DNA of 64,000 nucleotides from positions 60,364,001 through 60,428,000 of the forward strand of contig CM070903.1 in the NCBI GenBank assembly GCA_036417435.1, written 5' to 3'. The translations under genes and the position numbers were made by a program. This DNA is from Inia geoffrensis (Eukaryota; Chordata; Mammalia; Artiodactyla; Iniidae). The notes below the pieces were generated by a model, which worked only from the letters and a program-made list of their open reading frames with translations, did no database searches and had not been told where the DNA came from. Positions 1 to 13,792 of this stretch are shown piece by piece. How positions within the stretch are numbered: the first letter of the stretch is position 1; each line of letters starts with the position of its first letter.

Positions 1-310
1 TTAACGCATATATATGGAATCTAGGAAAATGGTACAGATGAACCTATTTGAAAAGCAGAAATAGAGACACACACATAGAGTGGGATGAATTGGGAGATTG
101 GAATTGACATATATACACTATTATGTACGATATAGGTAACTAATGAGAACGTACTGTATAGCACAAGGAGCTCTATTCAATGCTCTGTGGTGACCTAAAT
201 GGGAAGGAAATCCAAAATGGAGGGGATATATGTATAGCTGATTCACTTTGCTGTACAGCAGAAACTAACACAACATTGTAAAGCAACTATCCTCCAATAA
301 GAAAAAAATA
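1..310 (+). mobile_element. L1 3' end, sense orientation, 5'-truncated by window edge
   Basis: The stretch reads as the 3' UTR of a cetartiodactyl LINE-1: the terminal part (roughly 230-310) is the reverse complement of the L1 ends seen at 5185-5459 and 11811-11888, including the 'gtacagcagaaactaacac' block, and it finishes in a short A-rich tail. It runs off the left edge, so how much ORF2 it retains is unknown. There is no coding potential in the visible part. Confidence 0.85.
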
Positions 311-1595
311 GTTCATATCCAGAGACAAATGTAAGTGTATACAGAAAGGAAGGGGATTGCAACCCATCATGGGGAAGCTTTAGAAAGATTAATTCACCTG
401 GGTCAGGAAAGAATGGAGGTGCATTATCAGGCAACCACAGTAGTCCAAGGGTAAGGTAAAGCCATCACTTTGATAATAACGAAGATGTCAGGAACGATTT
501 CAGAAGGATGGGGTACAGGATTTGGTACCTCACTCGAAATGAGACAAGGGAGAGAGAGGAGTAGGAATAAATAATATTCAGATCCTGACTCTGGGTGCTG
601 GGATGATGACAGCATCACTTACCGAAATATAAAGTTTTGGGGGAAAGGATAATGAGTGCAGCAGTTGAGTGTCAATGAGCCACCTCAATAGAAATATAAC
701 AGAGACAGTTGGAAAGATGAACATGAGGCTTAGACAAGCAGGGGAGCCCAGTGACAGAGTTTGGGAGCCAGTCATAAAGCTGAGGCCAAGGGGCAATACA
801 GGGTGACAGAGGGGTGGGGTCTGTGACAAGAGGAGAGGAGAGGGGCTGGTGAGGGAGGCGGGTGGGAGAAGGGGGGCACAATGCTGTGGAGTAGCATTTC
901 AAGGGCTTCAACACTGCAGGAACGGTAAGAATGAGGGCTGGAGATAGGCCAGTGGGTATACTGATGTGGTGGTCTGCTGCCTTTTGAGGATGAGACTCGT
1001 GGGGCAGAGGGGCTGAAAGCCAGACTGCTAGGAGGTATGGAGTGAAGGAGCAGTGAGAATGTAATGGCTAAGATAGAAGAAACCAATTTCCTCAACAAGT
1101 GTGTCAGTGAGAGGAAGGCCATCGGTACCACAATAGCTTGAGGGCATAGGAGGGTTCAGAAAGGTTGTGTTTGTTTTTAGGTTGTGCCTGAGACTGGAAC
1201 TTGTTGACAGAGGGAAAGGAGCTCGGAAGTAGGAGATTTGGAAGCTATGAGACAGAAAATGTAATAAGCAAAGTCTTAGAGGAGGTGGGATAGGATTGGA
1301 GTCTCGGCAGAAGGGCTGGCTTTGGAAGGAGAAAAGACCTCTTCCTCCAAGAGAGAAGGAAAGAAAGCAGGAGGAGTGAGGAATCACATGACTAAGGCAA
1401 AGAGGAGGGTGGAGGGCCTCACCTGCACACTTTCTTATCCACCAGAGCAGGAGGGGAAATCCTGTGCCCAGGTGTGCCCAGTTTGTGAAGCTGGAGTTAC
1501 ATGAGGACAATCCTGAAACAAATGTGTCAGGTAGATGACAAGAGACAAGCGAAGGGGTGGCAAGGCAGCAGTGAGGCCCCAGGGTTCCTGTCAGA
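311..1595. other. Unassigned single-copy DNA, purine-rich on the + strand
   Basis: No gene or recognisable repeat. From about 540 to 1400 the + strand is strongly GA-biased, so the minus strand gives long stop-poor frames, including a 200-residue one at 1028-1630 that is Ser/Pro/Leu-rich and low in complexity. I see no splice-flanked exon, no domain and no conserved motif in it. Confidence 0.5.
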
Positions 1596-1599
1596 TGGG

Positions 1600-1885
1600 C
1601 AGGCACATCTTTTCCTGGGAAACTCCTCACCCTTCAAGACCCAGCTCAAATGTTTCCTTCTCTGGCTCACCCAGGTGAAAACTGAGCTCACTGGGGTCCT
1701 ACTCCCCCACCCTGCCCCGCCCAGGCCCTGCAACTTTTATAAAAGTATTTACCTTGTATTTCAAGCTTCACTCATTTGTCTCTCCCATCAGTTCTTAAGC
1801 TTCTCAAAGGTCATAATTTATCAGTAAGTGCTCAAAAAATAATGAGTGACTGAATAAACCAAGGGATGGACGTGTGAATGAATGA
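1600..1885 (+). mobile_element. L2 LINE 3' end fragment
   Basis: Resembles the 3' terminal part of the ancient L2 family: 'caagacccagctcaaatg' near 1637 is a typical L2 phrase, followed by the cytosine-rich linker, 'gttcttaagcttctcaaagg' and the terminal 'gtgctcaaaaaataa...tgaatgaatg' pattern. Highly diverged, as expected for a repeat older than the placental radiation. Confidence 0.75.
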
Positions 1886-2384
1886 TATTTCCTCCCCCGG
1901 TGGAAGCTGACTTCTGCTTCCAGTGTATTAACCCAGAGAGAGACCTCAGGAGGGAGATCAGGGGAGAACTGCACGTGTGGGTACATGTGAAGTAAAAGCA
2001 AATGAGAACAAGAATAGCCGTGAAACAAATGTGAAACTCAAATGGTTTTCTCAAAAGCCATATGCAGTCCTGAATAGTAGGGGAAATGAGTGGGAGGATG
2101 GGAGCTAAGTGAAAAAAATAACAGGCCCAAGAGATAATTTACAGTTGGGAATGGAATGACTTCCTAAATCGTAGAGTGTGTGGTCCAGGAGCAGAACACC
2201 ACAGATGCAGTTACTGTAAAGAAAACCACTTGTGACTTTTTTTTGGCAAAAAGAAAGTCTGTTTTGAATCTGACAGTTTCTCTAGCAGCACATGACCTTG
2301 CCTTAAAAAACAACAGCTTCATGAAACCCTCGTTCAGCTGGAATTCAGTTTAATGTGCATAATGGTACCTTCAAACACTGGTGA
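1886..2384. other. Single-copy DNA, nothing recognised
   Basis: Unremarkable intergenic-type sequence. I see no reading frame with protein-like composition, no repeat signature and no structured element. Confidence 0.5.
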
Positions 2385-2526
2385 TGCTCTTTACTGAATC
2401 CCAACACATGCTCACAGTCTTCCTGCTGGGTGGGTGTGATGCATCTGTTTTACACACAAGGAAATTGAGGCAAGGGGCAATTAGGTGAGGAACCCTAGGT
2501 CACACACTAGTATATAGGGCCAAGAT
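2385..2526 (-). mobile_element. MIR SINE fragment
   Basis: Reverse-complement MIR pattern: 'tttacacacaaggaaattgaggcaagg' matches the diverged 'cattttacagatgaggaaactgaggc' core, followed by a degenerate 'ggtcacacactag'. The right end is interrupted by the small L1 insertion at 2545-2599. Non-coding relic. Confidence 0.75.
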
Positions 2527-2544
2527 TAAAGACCAAGTCTTTCT

Positions 2545-2599
2545 TTTTTTTTTTTTTAATTGAAGTATAGTTGATTTTCAATGTTGTGTTAGTTTCTGG
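2545..2599 (-). mobile_element. Very short 5'-truncated L1 insertion with an 18-bp TSD
   Basis: A T-run (the poly-A tail on the other strand) followed by only about 40 bp of L1 3' end ('aattgaagtatagttgatt'). It is bracketed by identical 18-bp copies of taaagaccaagtctttct at 2527-2544 and 2600-2617, the hallmark of target-primed reverse transcription. One of the shortest clear L1 insertions in the window. Confidence 0.9.
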
Positions 2600-2689
2600 T
2601 AAAGACCAAGTCTTTCTCACTGCAAAGCCTATATTTTTCTCACGATTTTAAGCAGATGCTCCATCATATGTGATCAAAAAAGGGTAGTT

Positions 2690-2903
2690 GGGCTTCCCTG
2701 GTGGCGCAGTGGTTGGGAGTCCGCCTGCTGATACAGGGGACACGGGTTCGTGCCCCAGTCTGGGAAGATTCCACATGGCGCGGAGTGGCTGGGCCCGTGA
2801 GCCATGGCCGCTGAGCCTGCGCGTCCCGAGCCTGTGCTCCACAACGGGAGAGGCCAGAACAGTGAGAGGCCCACGTACCGCAAAAAAAAAAAATAAATAA
2901 AAA
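2690..2903 (+). mobile_element. CHR-type tRNA-derived SINE (short form)
   Basis: Starts with the 'gggcttccctggtggcgcag' head (Pol III A-box region), has a B-box-like 'gggttcgtgcccc' about 55 bp in, then the GC-rich body ending 'cccacgtaccgc' and an A-rich tail. Flanking aaaagggtagt / aaaaaggtagt looks like a slightly diverged TSD. Non-autonomous, mobilised by L1. Reading frames inside it on both strands are artefacts. Confidence 0.95.
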
Positions 2904-3097
2904 GGTAGTGAGGTGCCACCTGTAGAATCAAGGACGGCTTACTGAGTGAGCTATCTGGTCAGGCATGCAGGGCCCCGTGATTAAAAGGACCCTGTGCTTG
3001 GCTTCGTGTTATGCTGTTGCTGTCTTGAAATTCTTAATAAGTTTCAGCAAGAGGCCCTGCATTTTCATTTTGCACTGGGCCCCGCAAATTTTGTACA

Positions 3098-3290
3098 GTC
3101 CTGTGTAGAATCATAGAATGTTTGAGCTGGAAGGGCTTTGAGAGGTCATCAGTTCCTTACCACCACCCATTTTAGAGGTGAGGAAACTGAGGCACAGCGA
3201 GGCGAAGGCGAACTGGCCGGCCTTCGGTCACACAGCTCATTGGTGGTAGAGCAGCAGCAGAACCCAGGTGTCCAGTGTTCTTCCTCTTTT
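3098..3290 (-). mobile_element. MIR3-type CORE-SINE
   Basis: The phrase 'tagaatcatagaatgtttga' followed by 'gctggaagggctttgagagg', then 'ttttagaggtgaggaaactg' and 'cggtcacacagctcattgg', is the reverse complement of the MIR3 layout (tRNA-like head, CORE, 'aggtcccttccagctctaa' tail). It covers most of the element. Confidence 0.8.
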
Positions 3291-4560
3291 ACCACAGCAA
3301 ACCCTCGAGAGCCTTTAAAGTTAGAGAAGGGAGGTTTTTCCCCTTCCCTACAGGAGCTTATCTCTAGCCAAAATATCATTTGTGGCTGAGCTGGGTCAAC
3401 TCATTTCACTTCTGGGCAAATGGCCCTGGGTTTTCCATAAAACCAAATGCACATTAACCTGGATGTGATTCCAGCAGAACCACAATGTCTACCCTGTGGT
3501 AAAGAAGCCTTTAGCTGAGTCTCTCACCCAGCACCCGTCTCCCCTGCTGCAATCTCCCTAACGTGCATTTCTCATGCAGAGGAAGGCTGGCTAAACCAAT
3601 GGCAGGCTGGGTCGGGGGGAAGCCAGGCTCCAGGGCAAGGCCCAGTCTCCTACCGAAGCTGACCCTGAGAAGCAGCAGCATTCTGGCACTGCCAATCTCT
3701 GTCCAGGGCCCAAGGCAGAGATGTGCTGCTTCTCCTCAATTGGTAGCACATTAAGCCCCAGTAGCAGGACCTGCCTGAGCCACCCTCAGGTCAAGACAGA
3801 AGTGACCAAGCACTTGTAAGGGTTTGTGCTCATCTCTCCTGTGCCCATGTATTTGGAAGTTACAACGAGGAAGCCACAGTATTCTGATTTTCAGCCCAGA
3901 AAACATGTATTTGCCTCAGACACACCAGAGCATGCAGCTCTGCTCAGGGGACAGCTGGTGCTGAGAAGCATCTGACTGTTTTGAAGATCATGTGCGTTCC
4001 CCCAGTGTGAAAGAGAAGAGGTGCAACCCATGCAGGTCACCAAGGAAACTTGGTTATGTTACAAAAGAGTTTCTCGAGGTTTCCTGGTGTGGTGCAGATG
4101 TTATGCCTGTACCACAGTGTGAGCAGTTTCCCTTTCAGTCACAATGAACAGTCTGTCTCTACACTGCTGTGGCATGGTCTCAACTGAGTGACCTGGTACC
4201 AACCAGAAGACCATTGTTCTTACGTCACATACATCACCACCTAACGAAGAAGCACCATAAGGGCAAAGGGACCTTACCTTTTGTTCACTGACGTGCCCAA
4301 GAACCTGAGCAGAGGGTGGCACGTGGTAAGTGCTCCTGGAACACTTGCTGTGTGAATCAGTGCTCTTCGTGGCTTGGAGTGATCGTTGAGATATTGAGAT
4401 AAATGAAACACTAGAGTAGTGTCATAGCTTTTCATTCTAACATGACAACCAAAGAGGGGTATTTCCGGGACTCTGAGGAGGTAGAATGGGTCCATGAGGC
4501 TCTGTGAGCATTTGATCCAAATGACAACAAGATGGGGAAAATATTAGAAGTTACCAGTTC
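3291..4560. other. Single-copy DNA, nothing recognised
   Basis: About 1.3 kb of ordinary mixed-composition sequence. Several short open frames (60-80 codons) exist on both strands, but none has a recognisable domain. A spliced non-coding transcript cannot be excluded by eye. Confidence 0.5.
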
Positions 4561-4619
4561 ATTTTGTGATTATTCCCCTAAGGGCTCTATTATTTAGGCT
4601 AATTTTAGGAACTCTAGCA

Positions 4620-4785
4620 CACATACGTATCTATGTATATGTATATATATGTGTATATTTATAAATATATTTACTGAGAAATATATATAATTTTTATTGG
4701 CTTATATGTGTATACATGTCTGTGTGCAAATATATGTGTAAGTGTGTATATATACATACATATATATATGAGAGAGAGAGAGTCT
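4620..4785. repeat. TA/TG-rich low-complexity tract ending in (GA)n
   Basis: Alternating pyrimidine-purine sequence dominated by TATG/TATA steps, followed by a short gagagagaga run near 4771-4781. It lies within the old L1M 3' UTR, where such tracts are common. Confidence 0.85.
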
Positions 4786-5184
4786 TTTTTTCTGGCGTCA
4801 TGACCCATGACTCCTAAATACTCCCTGCCTACTTTCACAAAACAGGATCATTCCTCTGTGGTACCACCTTTCCATTCTGGAAAAGCAACGTCAATGCAAC
4901 ACCAGCCTCCAATCCACTGACCCCATTCAGATTTCTCCAATTGTCCCATCGTCTCTTTTTCCTCATTCCTCTCCAGGAACACCCATTATCTCATTGTTCG
5001 CCTTCAGTGTGGAACATTTCCTCCTTCCTTCCCTGGCTGTGTGTCCTTGACAGTCTTAAAGAAGCATTGACTTTTCACTCACTAGGGTGACCCTCAACTT
5101 GAATCAGTCAGACGTTTCCTCTGACTCAAGCCTTGCCTTCTCGGCGCGCACTAGGAGAAATGATGCTGCACATTAGGAGGCTAT

Positions 5185-5263
5185 TTTTTTTTTTACATCT
5201 TTATTGGAGTATAATTGCTTTACAATGGTGTGTTAGTTTCTGCTTTACAACAAAATGAATCAG

Positions 5264-5301
<38 letters not shown>

Positions 5302-5459
5302 GTTCCCATATCTCTTCCCTCTTGCATCTCCCTCCCTCCCACCCTCCCTATCCCACCTCTCCAGGTAATCACAAAGCACCGAGCTGATCTCCCTGTGCTA
5401 TGCGGCTGCTTCCCACTAGCTATCTGCCTTACGTTTGGTAGTGTATTTATGTACATGCC
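5185..5459 (-). mobile_element. 5'-truncated L1 3' end with TSD
   Basis: Poly-T start, then 'acatctttattggagtataa' (the L1 3' terminus in reverse), a (TA)n expansion at about 5265-5296 and the CT-rich L1 3' UTR segment. Bracketed by 11-bp copies of taggaggctat at 5174-5184 and 5460-5470, so it inserted into the older L1M UTR. Confidence 0.92.
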
Positions 5460-6611
5460 TAGGAGGCTATATTATACCAATCTGTCCCACTGCTGGTGAT
5501 GTTAGTCTTGATCCTCTGGCCAAATTTGGGTCTGCCAAGTTCTCCACTGTGAAGTCACCATTTTTTCTCTGTACTTAATTAGTATTTTGTGGGGAGGTAT
5601 TCGAATATTACGAAACCAATATACTGTTCATCAAACCTTCACATTTTACAGTTGGAATTCTACTGTAAGGAAGAACTTCTCTTTCATTTGTTTACTTATA
5701 CATTCATTTATTAGTATCAGGTGAAGTTATGGATTCTTATTTTATTCATTGAGTTTCAATCCAATATTTCCATCATTTATTTTGATGCTGTAGTTGTCCT
5801 AGATTTGGCCAGTGCAGACTCCTTCAAGATGACTTCTTTATCCTATTGACATGTCCCTATCATTCTTTGGGCATTTCTTTACTTTCTGTCACAACAAGAT
5901 GATTCAGGCTCATCTTGTTCTTTCCTTGCCCTAGCCTTACAGTTACCCATTCCTCTAAGGCATCCTGGCTCCTTTTAGTGCAGGAGGTATTTAAAAGCCA
6001 AAACCTGGGGATTTGGTGTGCTCATTGCTACATATATCTATAACTTTTCTATATCTATGTATATATATGTATTTAAAAATTCATAAGTTCATACCGGTAC
6101 TTCCAACTTCAATCCAACACCTCAGTATCTTTTTAGTTTTCCCAGTTTCAGTGTTTGAAAATCTTGTGAAAGTGAAAAGATGGTGAAAAATATGGATCTG
6201 ACTCTCCTCAATGTACTTGTCTATTGATACTTGCTCAGCCAACTAATTTATTTGCTGAAGGTAACCAATCCCAACCTTACAGCTGCCTTCTCTACCTGTC
6301 ACCTCTGCATCTTCCTCACTTTTTAAAAAATTGAAGTATAGTTGATTTACAGTATTGTGTTGGTTTCAGGTGTTCAGCATAGTGATTTTTTTTTTTTGCA
6401 GATTATATTCCATTATAGGTTATTATAAGATATTGGGTGTAATTCCATGTGCTATACAGTAAATCTTTGGTGCTTATCTATTTTATGTATAATAGTTTGT
6501 ATCTGTTAATCCTATACTCCTGATTTGTCCCTCCCCCGCTTTGGTAACTAAGTTTGTTTTCTGTGTCTGTGAATCTATTTGTTTTATATCTAGATTCATT
6601 TGTATTAATTT

Positions 6612-9591
<2,980 letters not shown>

Positions 9592-9997
9592 TTAAATCCT
9601 TGTTTTCTAGTTGTTTTTGTAGTTCTTATTTGTTCTTTGCTTCTTTTTATTTTTCCTTTTGTGGTCTGATGGTTCTCTTTTGTAGTATGCTTGAGCTCCT
9701 TTCTTTCTGGTTTTTGTGAATCTGTTATGTTTTTGATTTGTGGTTGCCATGGAGTTCATAGCTGTTGATCCATAACTATATCTGTTTGATTTAAACTGAT
9801 AGTCATTCAAGTTCAAGCACATTGTCAGAGATCTACATTTTTATGCTTCCTTCCCCCATATTTTGTGATTTTGATATCCTATTTTAAAGCTTCATACTTA
9901 TCCTTTTACTGTTAATTGTAGTTATAATTGCTTTACAATTTTTTAAATCATTTTTTTCATCTACATACTGACTTATTTAAGTGACCTTCAATTCTTA
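9592..9997 (-). other. L1 inter-ORF spacer
   Basis: About 400 bp between the ORF1 stop (near 9998) and the ORF2 start (9591). It is AT-rich with a run rich in Lys/Asn codons on the minus strand (9607-9822) that is not part of either protein. The spacer is much longer than the short one in human L1; whether this is normal for cetartiodactyl L1 needs comparison. Confidence 0.6.
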
Positions 9998-10943
9998 CTA
10001 TATATTTGCCTTTCCTGTTGTGATTTTACCTTTCCTATAGATTTGTGCTTCTTTTCTATTTAGAGAAGACCCTTTAAATATTTCTTGTAGGGTAGATTTT
10101 GTATTGCTGAATTCTTTTAGTTTTTGCTTATCTGAGAAATTCTTTATCTCTCCTTATATTCTAAATGATAATCTTGCTGAGTAGAGTACCTAGGTTGCAG
10201 GTTTTTCCTTTTCAGGACTTTGAATATATATCATGCCACTCCCTTCTGGTCTGCAAAGTTTCTGTAGTAAAATTGGCTGATAGCCTTATGGGGGTTCCCT
10301 TGTAAATGACTCTGTTTTTCTCTTGCTGTCTTGAGGATCCTCTTTATCTTTAACTTTTGCCATTTTAATTATAATATGTCTTGGTGTGGGTCTGTTTGAG
10401 TTTATCTTGTTTAGGTCCTTCTGTGCTTCCCATATGTGGATATCTGTTTTATTCTTTAGGTTTGGGAAGCTCTGGGCCATAATTTCTTCAAATACATTTT
10501 AGATCCCTTTCTGTCTTCACCTTCTGGGACCCCTATTATGCATAGGTTGGCACACTTTATATTATCCCATAGGTCTCATATGTTGCTTTCATTTTTCTTT
10601 TTCATTTGTCTTTCTGTCTGCTGTTCTGATTGGGAATTTCCATTGTTCTATCTTCCAGATCACTTAGTTGTTTTTCTGTGTCATTTAGTTGGCTATTTAT
10701 TGCTTCTAGATTGCTTTCTATCTTAGAAATTTAATTACCTATTTTTGATTGGTTCATCTATATAGTTTCTAGTTCCTTGTTACAGTAATCTGCATTTATA
10801 TTGATAATCTTTCTTAATTCAGTTGGCATTTTTATTACCACCTTTTTGACCTCAGGATCTGGTAGACAGGTGAGCTCTGTTTCATTATTTGTTCTTTCAG
10901 GGGATTTCTCTTGCTCTTTTAATCAGAACCAGTTCTTCTGCAT
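9998..10943 (-). pseudogene. L1 ORF1 (RNA-binding chaperone) remnant
   Basis: The likely start ATG is complementary to 10941-10943 (MQKNWF), but codon 7 is TGA. Downstream, L1 ORF1 features are clear: a charged, coiled-coil-like N-terminal part, then the RRM-like segment FPNLKNKTDIHIWEAQ and RPTPRHIIIKMAKVKDKE (frame at 10286-10480), then the C-terminal KQKLKEF region near 10110-10140, and a TAG at 9998-10000. Total span is about 315 codons, close to the family's usual length of around 340. Frameshifts and stops make it non-functional. Confidence 0.85.
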
Positions 10944-11810
10944 TTTAATTTTATTTAATTTTCTCTGTCTCTGAATTTAGGAGAAACAACTATCTATCGT
11001 GGTTTTGGAGGCGTGTTTTTATGTGGGAGAGTCCCCGTGTAGGCTGTGTGTGTCCCGTGTCTTTGTTGTGAGGTCTGGTTTTGATATGGACACCAGCCAT
11101 ATCTTCTCTCCTCAGGGTATGCTGGCTGTTATCACCTTGATAGGGGATTTGGTTGGCATTGGGAGACCTTAAGCCTGTGCAGGGTGTGAGGCAGGACTTC
11201 CTCTCTGCTCCTTGGCAGTCACTGCCCTGTCAGGGGTGGGGTATGGTCCCCAGTTGTAGGAGTAGAAGCCCTGAGGGTCAAGCTCGATCAGGTTCTATTC
11301 CCCTTGAGTGTATGCCCTGCCCCTTGGTGGGGAGTGCTGAAGGAAGTGAGGCCCATGTGCTCACAGAGGACTGATGTGTCACCTGTGTAGGCACCCGTAG
11401 CCCTGCTCAGACATAGCCCAAGGTCACATCCCTTCCCCTGTTGTGCTGGTCCTGGATCTAGTGCAAGTCTGTGATGTGGAGTGGGTACGGCCAGAGCATT
11501 CGCTGGACTGGAGCTGGGAGTTGGAGCGTTGTGCCTGCAGGAATTGAGGTGGCTGTGCTGCTGCCAGAGATCTGGGCTGTCTCTGTAGCAGTCTTCTCCT
11601 GAGACCTGTCTGCCCCCGATCCAGCGCTAAGCTGAAATGTGGAGTGCATGGGGCTGGGGCCCTCTCGCTCAGCTGGGAGAAGAACTGCAAATCCTCTCAT
11701 GGTGCCACTCCAGCATGTGCCAGCAATGGCTGCCACCACCTCACCTGGATCACACCCCAGGCCCGCCCACCACCCCTGAACTATCTCTGTGTAGCTAGAC
11801 TGAGTCTTTT

Positions 11811-11916
11811 TTTTTTAGTATATCTTTATTGGAGTATAATTGCTTCACAATACTGTGTTAGTTTCTGTTGTACAACAAAGTGAATCTGGGAGGGAGAAGC
11901 AGGGGCAAAGTGAGAG
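11811..11916 (-). mobile_element. Small L1 3' end nested in the L1 5' UTR, with TSD
   Basis: T-run, then 'agtatatctttattggagta' through 'gttgtacaacaaagtgaatc' (L1 3' terminus in reverse) to about 11886, followed by about 30 bp (ctgggagggagaagcagggg...) that does not continue the L1 consensus. Flanked by 15-bp copies tagactgagtctttt (11796-11810) and tagaccgagtctttt (11917-11931), one mismatch. The extra 30 bp lies inside the duplication, so it arrived with the insertion. Confidence 0.88.
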
Positions 11917-11970
11917 TAGACCGAGTCTTTTCCCACGGCCTGGTTGGCCCTGATCTCCCACCAGGCTGTG

Positions 11971-12056
11971 GCATGGAGTGATTGGGGAGTGCAGCAAGGC
12001 TACAGCCACCAGTGCATGGAGTGATTGGGGAGTGCAGCAAGGCTACAGCCACCAGT
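11971..12056. repeat. Perfect 43-bp tandem duplication
   Basis: The unit beginning gcatggagtgattgggg at 11971-12013 is repeated without any mismatch at 12014-12056, and the next bases (gcaagg) start to diverge. It lies in the 5' UTR part of the L1, downstream of the nested small L1. Confidence 0.95.
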
Positions 12057-12310
12057 GCAAGGCTCTCTCTGCCCTGACTGCCAGCAAGCCAACTGTGTGC
12101 ATTCCCCATGAGTAGAGTCTAGGCTTCTCCAGCCCTTCTGTATGTCCCAGCAGTCCTTCCAGGAGCCAGAGGGTCTCTGGTGGGTGAGGTGGTGGCAGCC
12201 GTTGCACGTGAGTATAGCCAGTGGATGCACGGTTTTGTCTTAAGCACATCTCTGCCAGCACACCTCAGCTTTGGCCTGTGATGTCTGCTCTTGGCTGATC
12301 CAACCTTGGA

Positions 12311-13140
12311 CCATCACTCAGCCACTTCATCGCCTTCTTTATTTAATCATTGCCATATAGCCTGGTAGGAATCATAAACCCAACACTAAATTCCACAAGC
12401 CAGAACTGCCACGGTAGAGCAGTATTAACCCACCTGAGCCAAAGTTATTGCCCTTTCTCCAGCTCCACACTAATGAAGAAACGTGTCAAATATTTATCCT
12501 GGAAGAGAAACTGAAATCAAGTGATTAGAAAAGGAGGATGAATGACTGCATTCTGATATTGCCTTTCCTGGCTTTTGACGTTGCTAGAGAAAGCAAGAAA
12601 ACCTTGTTTGTGCTGTTAATTTTCATACTTTCATGCTTACATTATGGCTGAAAGGAAAGTCAGGTTTGGCTCCAGATGAAACATCTCTGCCTAGAAAAGG
12701 AACATTTTGTCCCAGAGCCACAACGGACATGGCCCTGCAAAGCAAGCTTGCACAACAAAATTAGGGAAAAAGTTAAACAAGAGAAGAACTAAAAAGAGAA
12801 AGAACCCAACAGAGGAGGATCTTTAATTTATTAAACCTTTGTGAAGTCAATATCTGATTTGCTAATAATAGATTGGTCTCTAAAATCTTCCTCTGACCTG
12901 ATGGTCAATTCCCAGAGATCACCATGAATGGCATTTTGAGAAGGAAACCTTGAGTAAATCACAGACTGACATGGACCACAAGAAAGTGCCAGTGTGAGAT
13001 GGAATTCATGCTGCATAAAGTTTAGCTCTAGGAGCACCTTCTCCTTTCAAAGGTGCTAATATGGAAGGTTAAAGTTGATTATATTTTCATGGGTATGTAT
13101 GTGTGCATTAAAAAATCAAAGCAACAGAATCAAGGTGCCA
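12311..13140. other. Single-copy DNA, nothing recognised
   Basis: AT-moderate sequence between the 5' end of the L1 and a MaLR-like fragment. No repeat or exon recognised. Short minus-strand frame at 12831-13037 has no domain. Confidence 0.45.
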
Positions 13141-13144
13141 GCAG

Positions 13145-13378
13145 ACTTGGTGTCTGGTGAGGGGCCCCTTCCCAGTTCATAGGTAGCTGGCCATCTTCTC
13201 ACTGTGTCCTCACATGACAGGAAGGGGTGAGAGAACTTCCTGGGGTCTCTTTTATAAGGGCACTAATCCCAATCATGAGGGATCCACCCTTATAACCCAG
13301 TTACCTCCCAAGGATTCCACCTCCAAATACTATCATATTGGGGATTAGGTTTTAATGTGGCTCCTCTTAAGCCAGCCT
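13145..13378 (-). mobile_element. MaLR-type LTR fragment (MLT1/MST-like)
   Basis: Phrases such as 'gccatcttctcactgtgtcctcacatg', 'cttttataagggcactaatccc', 'tcatgagggatccacccttata' and 'ggggattaggttttaatgtg' match the antisense of a very common mammalian-apparent LTR-retrotransposon LTR. Subfamily not assigned. Fragmentary and non-coding. Confidence 0.65.
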
Positions 13379-13599
13379 CCAGAAGAGGGCAAAGCCGTAT
13401 GGTGTCTTGAGGAGGCTCCTGTTGAGAGCAGGACTTGAGTAAAGGGGAGGAAAGAAACATCTGTGATTTTTCCTAGCCAGTCTTAGTCATTATCCCCACC
13501 TCATTCCTAACCAGAGTCATCCCATCAGCCTACTCAGTTTCTAGGGAGAGGCAGAGAGGAACACAAACAAAGAAAAGGAGAGAGTAGAAAAGATGCTGA

Positions 13600-13792
13600 A
13601 GCATACAGTTCCTTGACTTTTAGAGATGGAAAGGGCCTTGAAGATTACTCAATCCAACCCCTAACTTAGAGTCATGGAAATAGAGCCAAAGAGGTAAAAT
13701 GACAGTAAGGTCATACAGTTAGCAAATGACACAGCCAGGGCTGGAACCACGTCTCATCCACTACCCCTACGATGTGCCAGGTACTGTGATGG
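13600..13792 (-). mobile_element. MIR3-type CORE-SINE
   Basis: 'tagagatggaaagggccttg', 'ctcaatccaacccctaactt', 'aggtcatacagttagcaaatg' and 'cagccagggctggaacc' follow the same order as the MIR3 copy at 3098-3290, in the same orientation. Both ends are eroded. Confidence 0.7.

Larger units (their letters stand above)
4565..6328 (-). mobile_element. Old L1M-type 3' UTR, split by a younger L1
   Basis: Contains phrases typical of the long 3' UTR of ancient mammalian L1M elements read in reverse: 'cactgctggtgatgttagtc', 'ttctccactgtgaagtcacc', 'agtattttgtggggaggta' and 'aagatgattcaggctcatct'. The copy is interrupted at 5185-5459 by a younger L1 3' end and abuts the full-length L1 at about 6329. 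The 5' part (4600-4800) contains a TA/TG-rich expansion. No coding capacity. Confidence 0.7.
10944..12310 (-). promoter_or_regulatory. L1 5' UTR (internal promoter region), with nested repeats
   Basis: GC-richer than the rest of the L1 and lacking coding structure; its position upstream of ORF1 marks it as the 5' UTR, which in L1 elements carries the internal Pol II promoter. It contains a small L1 insertion (11811-11888 core) and a perfect 43-bp tandem duplication (11971-12056). Whether any promoter activity remains cannot be judged from sequence alone. Confidence 0.65.

Noticed and set aside
1028..1630. Longest open frame in the window (200 codons, minus strand)
   Set aside because: It is Ser/Pro/Leu/His-rich, arises from GA-biased sequence, has no domain, and overlaps an L2 fragment at its start. 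A chance frame is the simplest reading.
11971..12056. CRISPR-like or regulatory direct repeat array
   Set aside because: Only two contiguous units with no spacers, in a mammalian L1 5' UTR; it is a simple tandem duplication.
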